Shown: positions 18,597 to 26,768 of the stretch, piece by piece
How the letters are laid out: every line of letters starts with the position of its first letter
How positions within the stretch are numbered: the first letter of the stretch is position 1
DNA from: Alphaproteobacteria bacterium
GTDB taxonomy: Bacteria; Pseudomonadota; Alphaproteobacteria; RF32; CAG-239
DNA length: 64,000 bases
Assembly (NCBI GenBank): GCA_020025875.1
Contig: JAHHRI010000003.1
Location: forward strand, 6,866-70,865
Reading direction: 5' to 3'
Notes under the pieces: model-generated
What the model saw: only the letters and a program-made list of their open reading frames with translations
Databases searched by the model: none
Told to the model about the DNA's origin: nothing
Made by a program: the position numbers and the translations under genes

Positions 18597-18624
18597 AAAA
18601 TACTATTTTAAATTTATCGTTCAA
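18597..18624 (-). promoter_or_regulatory. Predicted trxB promoter
   Basis: On the minus strand TTGAAC (18624-18619) and TATTTT (18602-18597) are 16 bases apart, 29 bases before the trxB ATG at 18568. Confidence 0.45.
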
Positions 18625-18902
18625 GGTAAAAAAACAAATTATGGATTAACTCTGAATAACGGCTTGTTCTGATGCTTTCATTTCTTTTTTCGGAGGCAAA
18701 CGCTTGCTTTTTCTTTGCTCTTTCATGTTGAATATTCGGGGAAAAGATGATACTCTGTCGGCAATATATTTTTTATGCCGAGATGATGGTGTTGACAAGC
18801 GAATCGCAGATTCTTTGAATGACGAACCGCCGCCATGGCGACAATGGAAAGAAAAACGCCGCTTACCCAAGCCTCAGTCGGTCGTCAATCGGAGTCAAAC
18901 CA
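18625..18902. other. Non-coding stretch between trxB and a hypothetical gene
   Basis: About 280 bases without a convincing gene. Both strands have short open frames (a minus one at 18646-18870 and a plus one entering from 18704) but neither has a ribosome-binding site at its start. A GGAG just before 18903 belongs to the next gene. Confidence 0.5.
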
Positions 18903-19235
18903 ATGACCAAAGCAGCCAAAACCATCTGGATCGCCGCCGCCGGCTTTGCTCTCTTTTCGCTTTTTTTCAATCTCCGCCCCATTCCTCAGGAAATGCCAAC
19001 GCTGTCAAACGGAGAATTTCTCTGCCCGCCGGAAAAACAACGCGAGGCCGACAAGCTGAAACCGTCTCCCCGCATGGCGGAAGAACTCCGAAACTATCCC
19101 CGACTGATCGAAAACGCTCCCTCCCCGACGGAAGCATGGCGTTTAAGCGAAGAAAGCAAGAAAAAAGCCACAAGCTACAATCAACAGGTAAAAGCTTATA
19201 ACAAATATCTCAGGCAAAACTGCCACAACAATTAA
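18903..19235 (+). CDS. Hypothetical membrane-anchored protein
   Basis: The ATG at 18903 (MTKAAKTIWI) has CGGAG eight bases upstream; the longer frame from 18819 lacks this and runs through non-hydrophobic sequence. The 110-residue product has one N-terminal membrane helix (about residues 7-22, IWIAAAGFALFSLFF), a Pro-rich linker, then a charged helical periplasmic or cytoplasmic part (AWRLSEESKKKATSYNQQVKAYNKYLRQNC). Two Cys occur. No family recognised. It ends 6 bases from the stop codon of the convergent SemiSWEET gene. Confidence 0.6.
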   Translation: MTKAAKTIWIAAAGFALFSLFFNLRPIPQEMPTLSNGEFLCPPEKQREADKLKPSPRMAEELRNYPRLIENAPSPTEAWRLSEESKKKATSYNQQVKAYNKYLRQNCHNN

Positions 19236-19241
19236 AAGATA

Positions 19242-19508
19242 TTACCTGTTGTGCTTATATTTGATGATGATAAACAAAATAGTGCCCGCAAAACCCAAAG
19301 AAATCAGATTAAACAATATCATTTGCAACGAATGCAGATAAAAACCGTAAATAATCCAGCAGACCATACCCGTGCAATAAATCACATAACTGATCAACGA
19401 CAATTCCTGCACGTTTTTGCTTTTTATGGTTCGCAATGTCTGCGGCAAAAAACAAGTGGCAATGCAAAGCCCTGCGATATACCCAACAATTTCAGCCAAG
19501 ATGTTCAT
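19242..19508 (-). CDS. SemiSWEET-family PQ-loop sugar transporter
   Basis: The 88-residue product has three membrane helices and the PQ-loop motif in the first (FLPQTLRTIKSKN, Pro-Gln near 22-23), the size and layout of bacterial SemiSWEETs, which dimerise to form a sugar-translocating channel-like transporter. Helix 2 carries YVIYCTGMVCWIIYG and helix 3 FNLISLGFAGTILFIII. AAGGAG precedes the ATG. The substrate cannot be told from sequence. Confidence 0.85.
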   Translation of the reverse strand: MNILAEIVGYIAGLCIATCFLPQTLRTIKSKNVQELSLISYVIYCTGMVCWIIYGFYLHSLQMILFNLISLGFAGTILFIIIKYKHNR

Positions 19509-19631
19509 CTCATTCTCCTTTTTCCGAACAAAACAACCGGTGGTCTTATAACAGCAGCTTCGCTCATTTGCAACCGTTTTAGTTTTTCTCCGATGTTAGG
19601 ATCATTAAAAACGTTTTTCTCAAATATATTG

Positions 19632-19660
19632 TTGACAACCTGCAAAAAATATGCAATTTA
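19632..19660 (+). promoter_or_regulatory. Candidate tRNA-Arg promoter
   Basis: A consensus TTGACA (19632-19637) lies about 50 bases before the tRNA; the best -10 at 17-base spacing is AATTTA (19655-19660), which is poor. Confidence 0.35.
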
Positions 19661-19684
19661 CATACTGAAAATTGTTCTTGAAAT

Positions 19685-19761
19685 GCGCTCCTAGCTCAGC
19701 AGGATAGAGCAACAGCCTTCTAAGCTGTGGGTCAGAGGTTCGAATCCTCTGGAGCGCGCCA
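19685..19761 (+). tRNA. tRNA-Arg (anticodon TCT)
   Basis: A 77-base cloverleaf with acceptor arms GCGCTCC and GGAGCGC, a D arm with AGCTCAGCAGGATAGAGC, anticodon stem ACAGC/GCTGT around CTTCTAA (anticodon TCT, reading AGA), T arm GAGGTTCGAATCCTC, and an encoded CCA end at 19759-19761. Confidence 0.95.
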
Positions 19762-19766
19762 TTTAC

Positions 19767-19795
19767 AAACCTTGGGTTTTCCCAGGGTTTTTCTT
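19767..19795 (+). terminator. Terminator after tRNA-Arg
   Basis: AAACCTTGGG and CCCAGGGTTT, with one G-U pair, form a stem followed by TTCTTTT, five bases after the tRNA. Confidence 0.75.
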
Positions 19796-20092
19796 TTGTC
19801 TGTTTCCCTGTTTTAACCGCCCCCAATACGGGACTGATAACGAACTGCCCCTAACTTCGCACAGGCTTTTAGACTCCTTTACATCACCCCCATCATATTC
19901 AGGCACTTCTTTATCGCTGATTTTAACCGGTAACGACTTTGGCTCTCCCCACTGATAAAATGCAACACCTTTGTCGGTTTCCCTTGTTTTCAGGGTGTTA
20001 AACAAATTGTCAAAGGCGGTAAAGATTTCCGCTTGTTCCGATTTTTTTTGACATAAGCCAACTGCCGCCACCGTTTTCTCTTGTCGGAAAAA
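19796..20092. other. Inter-tRNA stretch without recognised gene
   Basis: About 300 bases between two convergent tRNA genes. A minus-strand frame stays open from inside tRNA-Pro to 19763, with a peptide containing VAFYQWGEPKSLPVKISD, but it has no start signal of its own. It could be a decayed gene fragment or chance. No integrase motif is seen. Confidence 0.4.
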
Positions 20093-20116
20093 CAAAAAAA
20101 ACCGCTCGAAAGCGGT
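20093..20116 (-). terminator. Terminator after tRNA-Pro
   Basis: On the minus strand ACCGCT, a TTCG tetraloop and AGCGGT are followed by eight Ts, just after the tRNA CCA end. Confidence 0.9.
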
Positions 20117-20120
20117 CGGT

Positions 20121-20197
20121 TGGTCGGGACAGACGGATTCGAACCATCGGCATCTTGCTCCCAAAGCAAGCGCTCTACCAGGCTGAGCTATGTCCCG
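20121..20197 (-). tRNA. tRNA-Pro (anticodon TGG)
   Basis: A 77-base cloverleaf with acceptor arm CGGGACA paired to TGTCCCG, D arm AGCTCAGCCTGGTAGAGC, anticodon stem CTTGC/GCAAG around TTTGGGA (anticodon TGG), T arm GATGGTTCGAATCCGTC, and encoded CCA. Confidence 0.95.
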
Positions 20198-20344
20198 TTA
20201 TAAGGTTGTTTCTTTCAATAATTATATTCATTCTTCCGATCCGCCGCATCTTCGGCAACCGAACACGCCACCCTCCGGCTGCATTCGTGATCTCAGTTCG
20301 GTTACAATAAATAGCGCAAAAAAAATATTTTGCAACAGTTTTTT

Positions 20345-21043
20345 TCAGCTTCTCATCAGCAAGCCGTGATCATTGAAGCTAAAAACCATGCTTTTGCTGA
20401 CGATAAGATGGTCAATCAGGCGAATTTCCACAGCCGCCAAAGCCTCCGCGATTCTTTTGGTAACCTCAATATCGGCTCTGGAGGGGGTAACATCTCCGGA
20501 CGGATGGTTATGCACCAAGATCAACGAGGTTGCGCCTTTCAAAACTGCCGCGCACATCACCTCCCGCGGATGAATGGCCACCGCGTTGACACTTCCCCTT
20601 TGTTGGACTTCTTCGCCGATAATGCGGTTTTTGGCGTTTAGGAAAATAACCCGAAATTCTTCTCTATCCTTATAACCGGAGGCAGCGCGACAATATTCGA
20701 TAATTGAATCGTAACTCGTCAAAACCGGTGCGTCGGTCGCACTAAGCTTTTGCCATGTCATTCTCAACGCCGCTTCGCGCACAATTCGAAACACGATGAT
20801 AGTGTTTTCTTTCAGCCCGCTGAAAGCCGTCAGTTTGTCGTCGGAGGCAAACAGCACCTCGGCAAAACTGCCAAATTCTTTTATCAGTTCTTTTGCCAGA
20901 GGTTTGGTGTCTTTTCTGGGAATAGCCAGCGTCAGCAGCAACTCCAGCATTTCATAATCTGCCATATCCCCGCCGCCGCCAAGTTTGAATCTTTCTTTTA
21001 ACCTTTGACGATGCCCCAGATAATCGGGAAGTTCTTTTTTCAT
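20345..21043 (-). CDS. radC: RadC-family JAB/MPN-domain protein
   Basis: The product has an N-terminal helix-hairpin-helix-like part (YEMLELLLTLAIPRKDTKPLAKELI, FGSFAEVL) and a C-terminal JAB1/MPN metalloprotease-like domain with HNHPSGDVTPSRAD (zinc ligands His and Asp, near residue 178) and LIDHLIV. RadC proteins were named for DNA repair, but that role is disputed and no substrate is established. AGGA five bases before the ATG at 21043 favours this start (232 residues) over an ATG at 21049 that abuts the AGG. It follows map with almost no gap. Confidence 0.92.
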   Translation of the reverse strand: MKKELPDYLGHRQRLKERFKLGGGGDMADYEMLELLLTLAIPRKDTKPLAKELIKEFGSFAEVLFASDDKLTAFSGLKENTIIVFRIVREAALRMTWQKLSATDAPVLTSYDSIIEYCRAASGYKDREEFRVIFLNAKNRIIGEEVQQRGSVNAVAIHPREVMCAAVLKGATSLILVHNHPSGDVTPSRADIEVTKRIAEALAAVEIRLIDHLIVSKSMVFSFNDHGLLMRS

Positions 21044-21051
21044 GCTCATCC

Positions 21052-21849
21052 TTATTTATACGGCGGTTTATCCAACCCTTTCGGAGAATAGGTAAAAACT
21101 TCGTACCCGTCTTTGGTAACACCCAGAGAATGTTCAAACTGCGCCGAAAGCGACTTATCTCGCGTAACGGCCGTCCACCCGTTAGACATAATAAAGCCAT
21201 CTTTTTTACCGATATTGATCATCGGTTCGATGGTAAAAAACATTCCCTCTTCCATCAGCGGACCGGTTCCCTTGCGGCCACAGTGCATTACATTGGGGCT
21301 GTCATGAAAAACCCGTCCCAAGCCATGCCCGCAAAACATATCGACCACCGAATAGCCATATTTGTGCGCATATTCTTCAATCACGGCGCCGATATCGCCG
21401 AAATGCGCCCCCGGCTTCACCGCTTCAATACCGCGCATCAGGCATTCGTAAGTAACATCACACAGGCGCGTGGCTTTCAGCTTTGGTTTTCCGGCATAAT
21501 ACATACGGCTGGTATCTCCGAACCATCCGTCAAGAATAACGGTAACGTCAATATTTAAAATATCTCCGGCAGAAAGCTTGCGGTCATCGGGAATACCGTG
21601 ACAGATCACATGGTTGAGCGAGATACAGGTAGATTTCGGATAACCGTGATAACCGAGGCAAGCGGGAACGGCACCATGATCTTCAATATATTTCCGACAC
21701 AAATCGTCAAGTTCGCCGGTTGTGACACCGACATCGACATAATCGGTAATATAATCCAGAACTTCCGCCGCCAACTTCCCTGCCCGCCGCATTTTTTCAA
21801 AATCGTCCGGATTGTAAACGACAATCCCGTCTTTGGTTTTTCTTGTCAA
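21052..21849 (-). CDS. map: Methionine aminopeptidase, type I
   Basis: This enzyme removes the initiator methionine when the second residue is small. The metal ligands lie in the family motifs: NIDVTVILDGWFGDTSRMYYAG (two Asp), GHGLGRVFHDSPNV (His), FFTIEPMI (Glu) and the C-terminal AQFEHSLGVTKDG (Glu). There is no ATG at the N-terminus. AAGGAG lies seven bases before a TTG at 21849, giving 265 residues; a GTG at 21855 sits too close to that site. It is cotranscribed with radC. Confidence 0.95.
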   Translation of the reverse strand: MTRKTKDGIVVYNPDDFEKMRRAGKLAAEVLDYITDYVDVGVTTGELDDLCRKYIEDHGAVPACLGYHGYPKSTCISLNHVICHGIPDDRKLSAGDILNIDVTVILDGWFGDTSRMYYAGKPKLKATRLCDVTYECLMRGIEAVKPGAHFGDIGAVIEEYAHKYGYSVVDMFCGHGLGRVFHDSPNVMHCGRKGTGPLMEEGMFFTIEPMINIGKKDGFIMSNGWTAVTRDKSLSAQFEHSLGVTKDGYEVFTYSPKGLDKPPYK

Positions 21850-21972
21850 TTGCACGCTCCTTGCTTAAACTTTTTTATTGTTATATTTACACCTGCCACC
21901 TTTTTTTTGCAACAGCTTTTCTTGAATATCCGCATATATCGCTTATATCAAAAACAAAAAGAAGGAAAAACG

Positions 21973-22461
21973 ATGGCAGATGTGCGCAAATTTCTTTACT
22001 GTTTGTTGATGAGCGTTTTTACTCTGGTTGTTTGCGCCTATTTCAACCACAACGGAGTCAATACGTGGTATCAAGAAATAACCAAACCGCCCCTAACCCC
22101 GCCCGACTATGTTTTTTCAGTCGTCTGGGGGCTGATCTATCTCCTGATGACCATTGCTTTTTATCTGGCATTTGTCAACATTTCCTCTCAACGAGAAAGT
22201 TCCCGCATCAACGGGCTTTTTGTCAACCAACTGTTTCTGCACATTTTGTGGACTTTTGCCTTTTTTTATAGCGGTCACCAAGGACTTGCCCTGATTGTTG
22301 TTATCGTGCTAAACCTTGTGGTTTTCAAAACCATTTGGCGGTTTTGGCGTATATCTCCCGCTTCCGCATGGCTGTTAGTGCCTTATCAAGGCTGGTTGCT
22401 GTTTGCCGCATGGCTCAACGCCGGATTTGTTTATCTGCACGGATATTCGGTAATTTTTTAG
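21973..22461 (+). CDS. tspO: TspO/MBR family tryptophan-rich sensory protein
   Basis: The ATG at 21973 follows GAAGGAAAAACG and gives 162 residues; the longer frame to 21598 is antisense to map. Five membrane helices are visible. TspO hallmarks are the tryptophan-rich loop NTWYQEITKPPLTPPDYVFSVVW, GLIYLLMTIAFYL, LFLHILWTFAFFYSGHQ and the last helix WLLVPYQGWLLFAAWLNAGFVY. The family binds porphyrins and cholesterol-like ligands and in alphaproteobacteria modulates tetrapyrrole-linked and stress responses. No photosynthesis genes are near, so a stress or porphyrin role is likely (inference). Confidence 0.92.
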   Translation: MADVRKFLYCLLMSVFTLVVCAYFNHNGVNTWYQEITKPPLTPPDYVFSVVWGLIYLLMTIAFYLAFVNISSQRESSRINGLFVNQLFLHILWTFAFFYSGHQGLALIVVIVLNLVVFKTIWRFWRISPASAWLLVPYQGWLLFAAWLNAGFVYLHGYSVIF

Positions 22462-22561
22462 AACAAATGCCAATTTTCTATGGACAGATAAAGAAGATTG
22501 CATTAAAAGTTAGGGTTAGTTTTTTTAAGTCCCATTTAATGTATTTGGAAAGAAATTGGTT

Positions 22562-25204
22562 ATGACGACAACGGTCAATCAGATTAGAAGCACTTTTCTC
22601 AACTATTTTGCAAAAAACGGACATAAAATTGTCCCGTCATCTCCGCTTGTGCCCGACAACGATCCTACCCTGATGTTCACCAACTCGGGCATGGTGCAGT
22701 TTAAAAATATTCTCGCCGGTAACGAAACCCGCGACTATACCCGTGCGGCATCTTCACAAAAAAGTGTCCGCGCCGGCGGCAAGCACAACGATCTGGATAG
22801 CGTCGGCTATGACGTTCGCCATCATACTTTTTTTGAAATGCTCGGCAACTTTTCTTTCGGAGATTATTTTAAAGAAGGCGCCATCAGCTACGCATGGGAA
22901 CTTCTGACCAAATATTTCGATTTGCCCGCCGACCGACTGGCCGTGACCATCTATCACAATGACGAAGAGGCCTACGGCTTGTGGAAAAAAATATCCGGTT
23001 TGCCGGATGATCGGATTATCCGCATTGCCACCAAAGACAACTTCTGGCAAATGGGCGATACCGGTCCCTGCGGCCCTTGTTCGGAAATTTTTTATGACCA
23101 CGGTCCGTCCGTATGGGGCGGACTGCCCGGCACCCCCGAAGAGGACGGAGATCGTTTTATCGAAATATGGAACTTGGTTTTTGACCAGTTTGAAGACTTG
23201 GCGGACGGCAGCCGCATCAACTTAAAAAAGCCGTCCATCGATACCGGCATGGGGTTGGAACGGATTGCCGCCATTTTGCAGGGCGTGCATTCCAACTTTG
23301 ACATCGACCTTTTTCAGAGCCTGATTAAAACCATTGCCGATATTGCCAATTCCGACCCCAGCGGACCGCTCAAAGCCTCTCACAACGTCATTGCCGACCA
23401 TCTTCGTTCGGCAGCTTTCCTAATTGCCGACGGTGTGCTGCCCTCAAACGAAGGGCGCGGTTATGTTTTGCGCCGAATTATGCGACGGGCAATGCGTCAT
23501 ATTCACCTGCTGGGCGTCAGAGAACCGATGATGTACAAGTTGCTGCCGTCTTTGCAGCAGGAAATGGGCGAAGCCTACCCCGAACTGTACCGCGCGGAAG
23601 CCCTGATCACGGAAACGCTGAAAACGGAAGAAAGCAAATTTATCCGCACCTTGGAAAAAGGTCTGCGCCTTTTAGACGACGAAACGGCAACTTTGAAAAG
23701 CGGCGACATTCTCTCCGGCAAAACAGCATTCAAACTGTATGACACTTACGGCTTCCCGCTTGATCTTACCCAAGATGCGCTGAAAGCTAAAAATATCGGT
23801 GTGGACACCTGTGGCTTTGATCAAGCCATGGAACAACAGCGCGCGGAAGCCCGCAAAAATTGGGCAGGCTCCGGCGATGAAGGGATTGAAAAAATTTGGT
23901 TTGAAATGTTTGACAAGCTCGGCAAAAGCGAATTTCTCGGCTATACCGGCTCCAAAGCCGACGGACAAGTCGTTGCGCTGATACAAAACGGACAGCCGGC
24001 AGAAAGCGTTAAAGAGGGTGATTTTTATCTTATTGCCAATCAAACACCTTTTTACGGAGAATCTGGCGGGCAAGTCGGAGATATCGGTCATATCCGCGGT
24101 AAAGACTTTGCCGCCGAAGTAACCGACACCAAAAAGAAAATCGACGGCATGATTGTTCATAGCTGCAAAATGATAAACGGCGCAATATCAATCGGCGATA
24201 TTGCCTCGTTTGAAGTTGATGAAGAAAACCGCAACAAAATCCGCGCCAATCACTCGGTAACGCATTTGCTGCACCGTGCCTTGCGCGACATCCTCGGCGA
24301 TCATGTCACCCAAAAAGGTTCTTATGTCTGCGCCGACTATGCCCGCTTCGACATCTCTCACCCCAAACAAATTACCGGGGAAGAACTGCGCAAAGCCGAA
24401 AATATCGTCAACGCCGCCGTTCGTCACAACTACAAAACAGTTACCCGCATCATGACCCCTGACGAGGCCATCAAACTGGGTGCCATGGCTTTGTTCGGCG
24501 AAAAATATGGAGAAACGGTGCGGGTTGTCAGCATGGAAAACGAAAACGAAGTCTTTTCCCGCGAACTTTGCGGCGGTACTCATGTTCGCTCTACCGGAGA
24601 TATCGGCTATTTTAACATTATTGCCGAAAGTGCGGTGGCGGCAGGCGTCCGTCGGATAGAATTCGTTACCGGATACGAGGCTGAAAAATATGCTCAGGGC
24701 GTGGAAGATAAGCTACACAACATCAGCCGGATTTTAAAAACTAATTCCAACGACTTAGAGGCGAGAATAAATCTTTTGCTTGAAGATAAAAAACATCTGG
24801 AAAGCGAAATCCTCAATCTGAAAAAACAGTTTGTCAGCCACAAAACGGCAGACAACCGAAACAAGATAGAGACAATCAACAATATCGGCTTTGTCGCCAA
24901 ACAAATTGACAATGTTCAAGCCAAAGAGCTGAAAGCTTTTGTCGACGAAATCAAAGAGCAAATCAAAAGCGGCGTCATTGCCCTGTTCTCTTGCAATGAA
25001 GGCAAAGTTTCTGCCGTTATCGGGGTTACCGATGATCTTATCGGCAAATATTCCGCCGTTGAACTGATCAAGACCGTTGCCCCGTTTATCGGAGCAACCG
25101 GCGGCGGCGGACGCAAGGATATGGCACAGACCGGCGGCGCGGAAACCTCGCGTGTCATTGAAGCCATCAACGCCCTCAGGCAAGCGCTCAACAATACCGA
25201 TTAG
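22562..25204 (+). CDS. alaS: Alanyl-tRNA synthetase
   Basis: The start is the ATG at 22562 with GGAAAG upstream, not the TTG six bases earlier; this gives 880 residues. Class II catalytic motifs are RHHTFFEMLGNFSFGDYFK near 83-100 and the GMGLERIAAILQG motif. The tRNA-recognition region, the editing domain with HSVTHLLHRALRD and CGGTHVRSTGDIG (zinc-binding Cys/His), and the C-terminal C-Ala domain with GATGGGGRKDMAQTGG follow in order. It ligates alanine to tRNA-Ala, and also to the tmRNA encoded at 28.3 kb, so its activity supports trans-translation. Confidence 0.98.
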   Translation: MTTTVNQIRSTFLNYFAKNGHKIVPSSPLVPDNDPTLMFTNSGMVQFKNILAGNETRDYTRAASSQKSVRAGGKHNDLDSVGYDVRHHTFFEMLGNFSFGDYFKEGAISYAWELLTKYFDLPADRLAVTIYHNDEEAYGLWKKISGLPDDRIIRIATKDNFWQMGDTGPCGPCSEIFYDHGPSVWGGLPGTPEEDGDRFIEIWNLVFDQFEDLADGSRINLKKPSIDTGMGLERIAAILQGVHSNFDIDLFQSLIKTIADIANSDPSGPLKASHNVIADHLRSAAFLIADGVLPSNEGRGYVLRRIMRRAMRHIHLLGVREPMMYKLLPSLQQEMGEAYPELYRAEALITETLKTEESKFIRTLEKGLRLLDDETATLKSGDILSGKTAFKLYDTYGFPLDLTQDALKAKNIGVDTCGFDQAMEQQRAEARKNWAGSGDEGIEKIWFEMFDKLGKSEFLGYTGSKADGQVVALIQNGQPAESVKEGDFYLIANQTPFYGESGGQVGDIGHIRGKDFAAEVTDTKKKIDGMIVHSCKMINGAISIGDIASFEVDEENRNKIRANHSVTHLLHRALRDILGDHVTQKGSYVCADYARFDISHPKQITGEELRKAENIVNAAVRHNYKTVTRIMTPDEAIKLGAMALFGEKYGETVRVVSMENENEVFSRELCGGTHVRSTGDIGYFNIIAESAVAAGVRRIEFVTGYEAEKYAQGVEDKLHNISRILKTNSNDLEARINLLLEDKKHLESEILNLKKQFVSHKTADNRNKIETINNIGFVAKQIDNVQAKELKAFVDEIKEQIKSGVIALFSCNEGKVSAVIGVTDDLIGKYSAVELIKTVAPFIGATGGGGRKDMAQTGGAETSRVIEAINALRQALNNTD

Positions 25205-25218
25205 CAAGGGAAAAGAGT

Positions 25219-25947
25219 ATGTTTAAGCCACTGAAAATATCGGTTAAATTCAAAAAAATTTCCCTGCGAAACCGTTATCGGCAAGCGGCTGATTATCATT
25301 TTCGTGACTATCTGCATACCTTTTCCCGCCAACTGAAAATTGACATCAACAAATCTTTCCGCCGCGAACTTTATCGCAAGTTGATACATTTGAGTTCTCT
25401 TTGGATTCCGTTGATGATATATTTTGTTCGGGAAGAAATAACCATTGCCTTCTTCAGTACCATTTTTATCGGCAATGGGTTGCTTGAATATGGCAACTTC
25501 AAAAAATGGAAATGGGCGCGCCTTCTTTTTGGGCGTCTGTTCTCACGCACTCTGCGCAGCAAGGAAACGGCACACACGCATTTTCGTTTCAGCGGATCGA
25601 TGTATGTTCTTGCCGCCGCTATTCTCTGCACCATTTTTTTTAGTAAGATTATTGCCGTTATTTCAATGACGGTGATGTTGATATCCGATGCCTGTTCGGC
25701 TCTGTTCGGAAAGGCTTACGGCACCCGTCAGATTTACCCGCACAAGTCGCTGGAGGGAACAACGGCTTTTTTCATCAGTGCGCTTCTCATCTGCATGATG
25801 TTTCACCCTTGGCAACCTTTTGGTTATGTTACGGTTATTGCCTGTATTTTTGCCACATTAGCGGAAGTGTACGAAGACAAGACCAAAATTGACGACAATT
25901 TGGCAATTCCGCTGACAATCGGGCTGATTCTGACATTTCTTAATTAA
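25219..25947 (+). CDS. Polyprenol/diacylglycerol kinase-like (CTP-dependent) membrane protein
   Basis: The 242-residue product has a charged N-terminal part of about 50 residues (with RELYRKLIHLSS leading into the first helix) and five to six membrane helices. RKLIHL, LISDACSALFGKAYGTRQIYPHKSLEGTTAFF and the late TLAEVYEDKTKIDDNLAIPL match the dolichol-kinase / DGK1-like family, in which CTP phosphorylates a lipid alcohol at the membrane. A role in recycling undecaprenol or diacylglycerol is inference. It starts 14 bases after alaS with GGGAAAAG as ribosome-binding site and is probably cotranscribed; a terminator follows directly. Confidence 0.82.
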   Translation: MFKPLKISVKFKKISLRNRYRQAADYHFRDYLHTFSRQLKIDINKSFRRELYRKLIHLSSLWIPLMIYFVREEITIAFFSTIFIGNGLLEYGNFKKWKWARLLFGRLFSRTLRSKETAHTHFRFSGSMYVLAAAILCTIFFSKIIAVISMTVMLISDACSALFGKAYGTRQIYPHKSLEGTTAFFISALLICMMFHPWQPFGYVTVIACIFATLAEVYEDKTKIDDNLAIPLTIGLILTFLN

Positions 25948-25987
25948 AAAAGCGGCAATCTGCAAAAAGAGAAAGCCGCTTTATTTG
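25947..25987 (+). terminator. Terminator after the polyprenol-kinase-like gene
   Basis: AAAAAGCGGC and GCCGCTTTATTT form the stem; it overlaps the stop codon. Confidence 0.7.
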
Positions 25988-25989
25988 CG

Positions 25990-26024
25990 CCGGCAATAAA
26001 GAAATATTGCCTAAGCAAGGCGGC
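25990..26024 (+). repeat. Direct repeat copy 1
   Basis: A 35-base unit around CAATAAAGAAAT and ATTGCCTAAGCAAGGC matches the copy at 26099 with three mismatches, 109 bases apart. Confidence 0.8.
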
Positions 26025-26098
26025 CTGTTGTTTTCCGCAAAACCCGAAAGCAAATCCGGCTCGGAAAACCAAGCGAAAATATGCGCCGTTTTTTAACA

Positions 26099-26133
26099 CC
26101 GACAATAAAGAAACATTGCCTAAGCAAGGCAGC
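26099..26133 (+). repeat. Direct repeat copy 2
   Basis: Second copy of the 35-base unit, with the short palindrome GCCT-AAGCA-AGGC inside it. Confidence 0.8.
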
Positions 26134-26350
26134 GTCTGCCCCAACCTTCTCCTGCTTTGCAAACACCGCTGTATGTCAACATCAATCTTTTGTATGTTTT
26201 TTCAGAAACAACAACCTCCTAATACCCGTCGTTTAAAAGCACATACACCATTGCGCCGCACGAGCCAGACAGCTCTTGCTTTGCAGAATATCGTGAGCTT
26301 GTTGCCAAGCAGTCGGTTGTTTATTAGGCGTTAGCGGGCAAGCCTGATGC

Positions 26351-26755
26351 CTAATCTTTTTTAAGCTTCATATATTCCGGAGAAAAACCATGAGGATGGC
26401 GCGCTTTCAGCTTTTTTACATTGTGGCGAATAACCTCCTCAAGATTAACATTCAGCGCGATGGCTGCCTGCGTGGCATACCAACAAACATCACTGAGTTC
26501 ATCAATCAGCTTTTGTTTGTTTTCTTCGCTCAGTTCCTTATTGTGAAATTTCAGTTTTTTCCAGAGATCGGCAATTTCTCCGCTTTCGCCGTTCAAACCA
26601 GCCACGGCATTATCCATACGCGCAAAGTTGCCGCCCAGCCAAACGGACATATCATTTGCCCGCTGCTCAAAAAGCGTGTCATCGCGACCGTTTTGAGATG
26701 TCACGCTATCGACAAATTGTGCATATCCATCAAAAAATTCTTTTATATCACTCAT
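26351..26755 (-). CDS. MazG-like nucleoside triphosphate pyrophosphohydrolase
   Basis: The ATG at 26755 has AAGGAGG upstream and gives 134 residues; the frame extending to 27001 is antisense-free but out of frame with thyA and unsupported. The all-alpha NTP pyrophosphatase motifs are present: LNGESGEIADLWKK with the ExxE metal-binding pair, and DELSDVCWYATQAA with a matching acidic ExxD. Such enzymes clear dUTP or damaged dNTPs. It is the third gene of a folA-thyA-mazG operon, so control of the dUTP/dTTP pool is a good guess for its role. Confidence 0.85.
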   Translation of the reverse strand: MSDIKEFFDGYAQFVDSVTSQNGRDDTLFEQRANDMSVWLGGNFARMDNAVAGLNGESGEIADLWKKLKFHNKELSEENKQKLIDELSDVCWYATQAAIALNVNLEEVIRHNVKKLKARHPHGFSPEYMKLKKD

Positions 26756-26768
26756 ATAAACCTCCTTA

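Larger units (their letters stand above)
25988..26350. other. Non-coding stretch with direct repeat and inverted repeats
   Basis: About 360 bases without a supported gene. It holds two copies of a 35-base repeat (25990 and 26099) and, at 26323-26355, an inverted repeat ATTAGGC/GCCTAAT followed on the plus strand by CTTTTTTAA and overlapping the mazG stop codon. The plus-strand hairpin with T run but no upstream gene could end a small RNA. Confidence 0.5.

Noticed and set aside
18646..18870. 74-codon minus frame upstream of trxB
   Set aside because: No ribosome-binding site, no family, and it overlaps the probable trxB promoter region.
19620..19826. Minus frame over tRNA-Arg
   Set aside because: Its peptide (RIRTSDPQLRRLLLYPAELGA) is an antisense translation of a tRNA.
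19685..20197. Integrated element at the tRNA genes
   Set aside because: No integrase, no duplicated tRNA end and both tRNAs intact.
21598..21972. N-terminal extension of tspO
   Set aside because: Lies antisense to map; the ATG at 21973 has its own ribosome-binding site and gives the normal TspO length.
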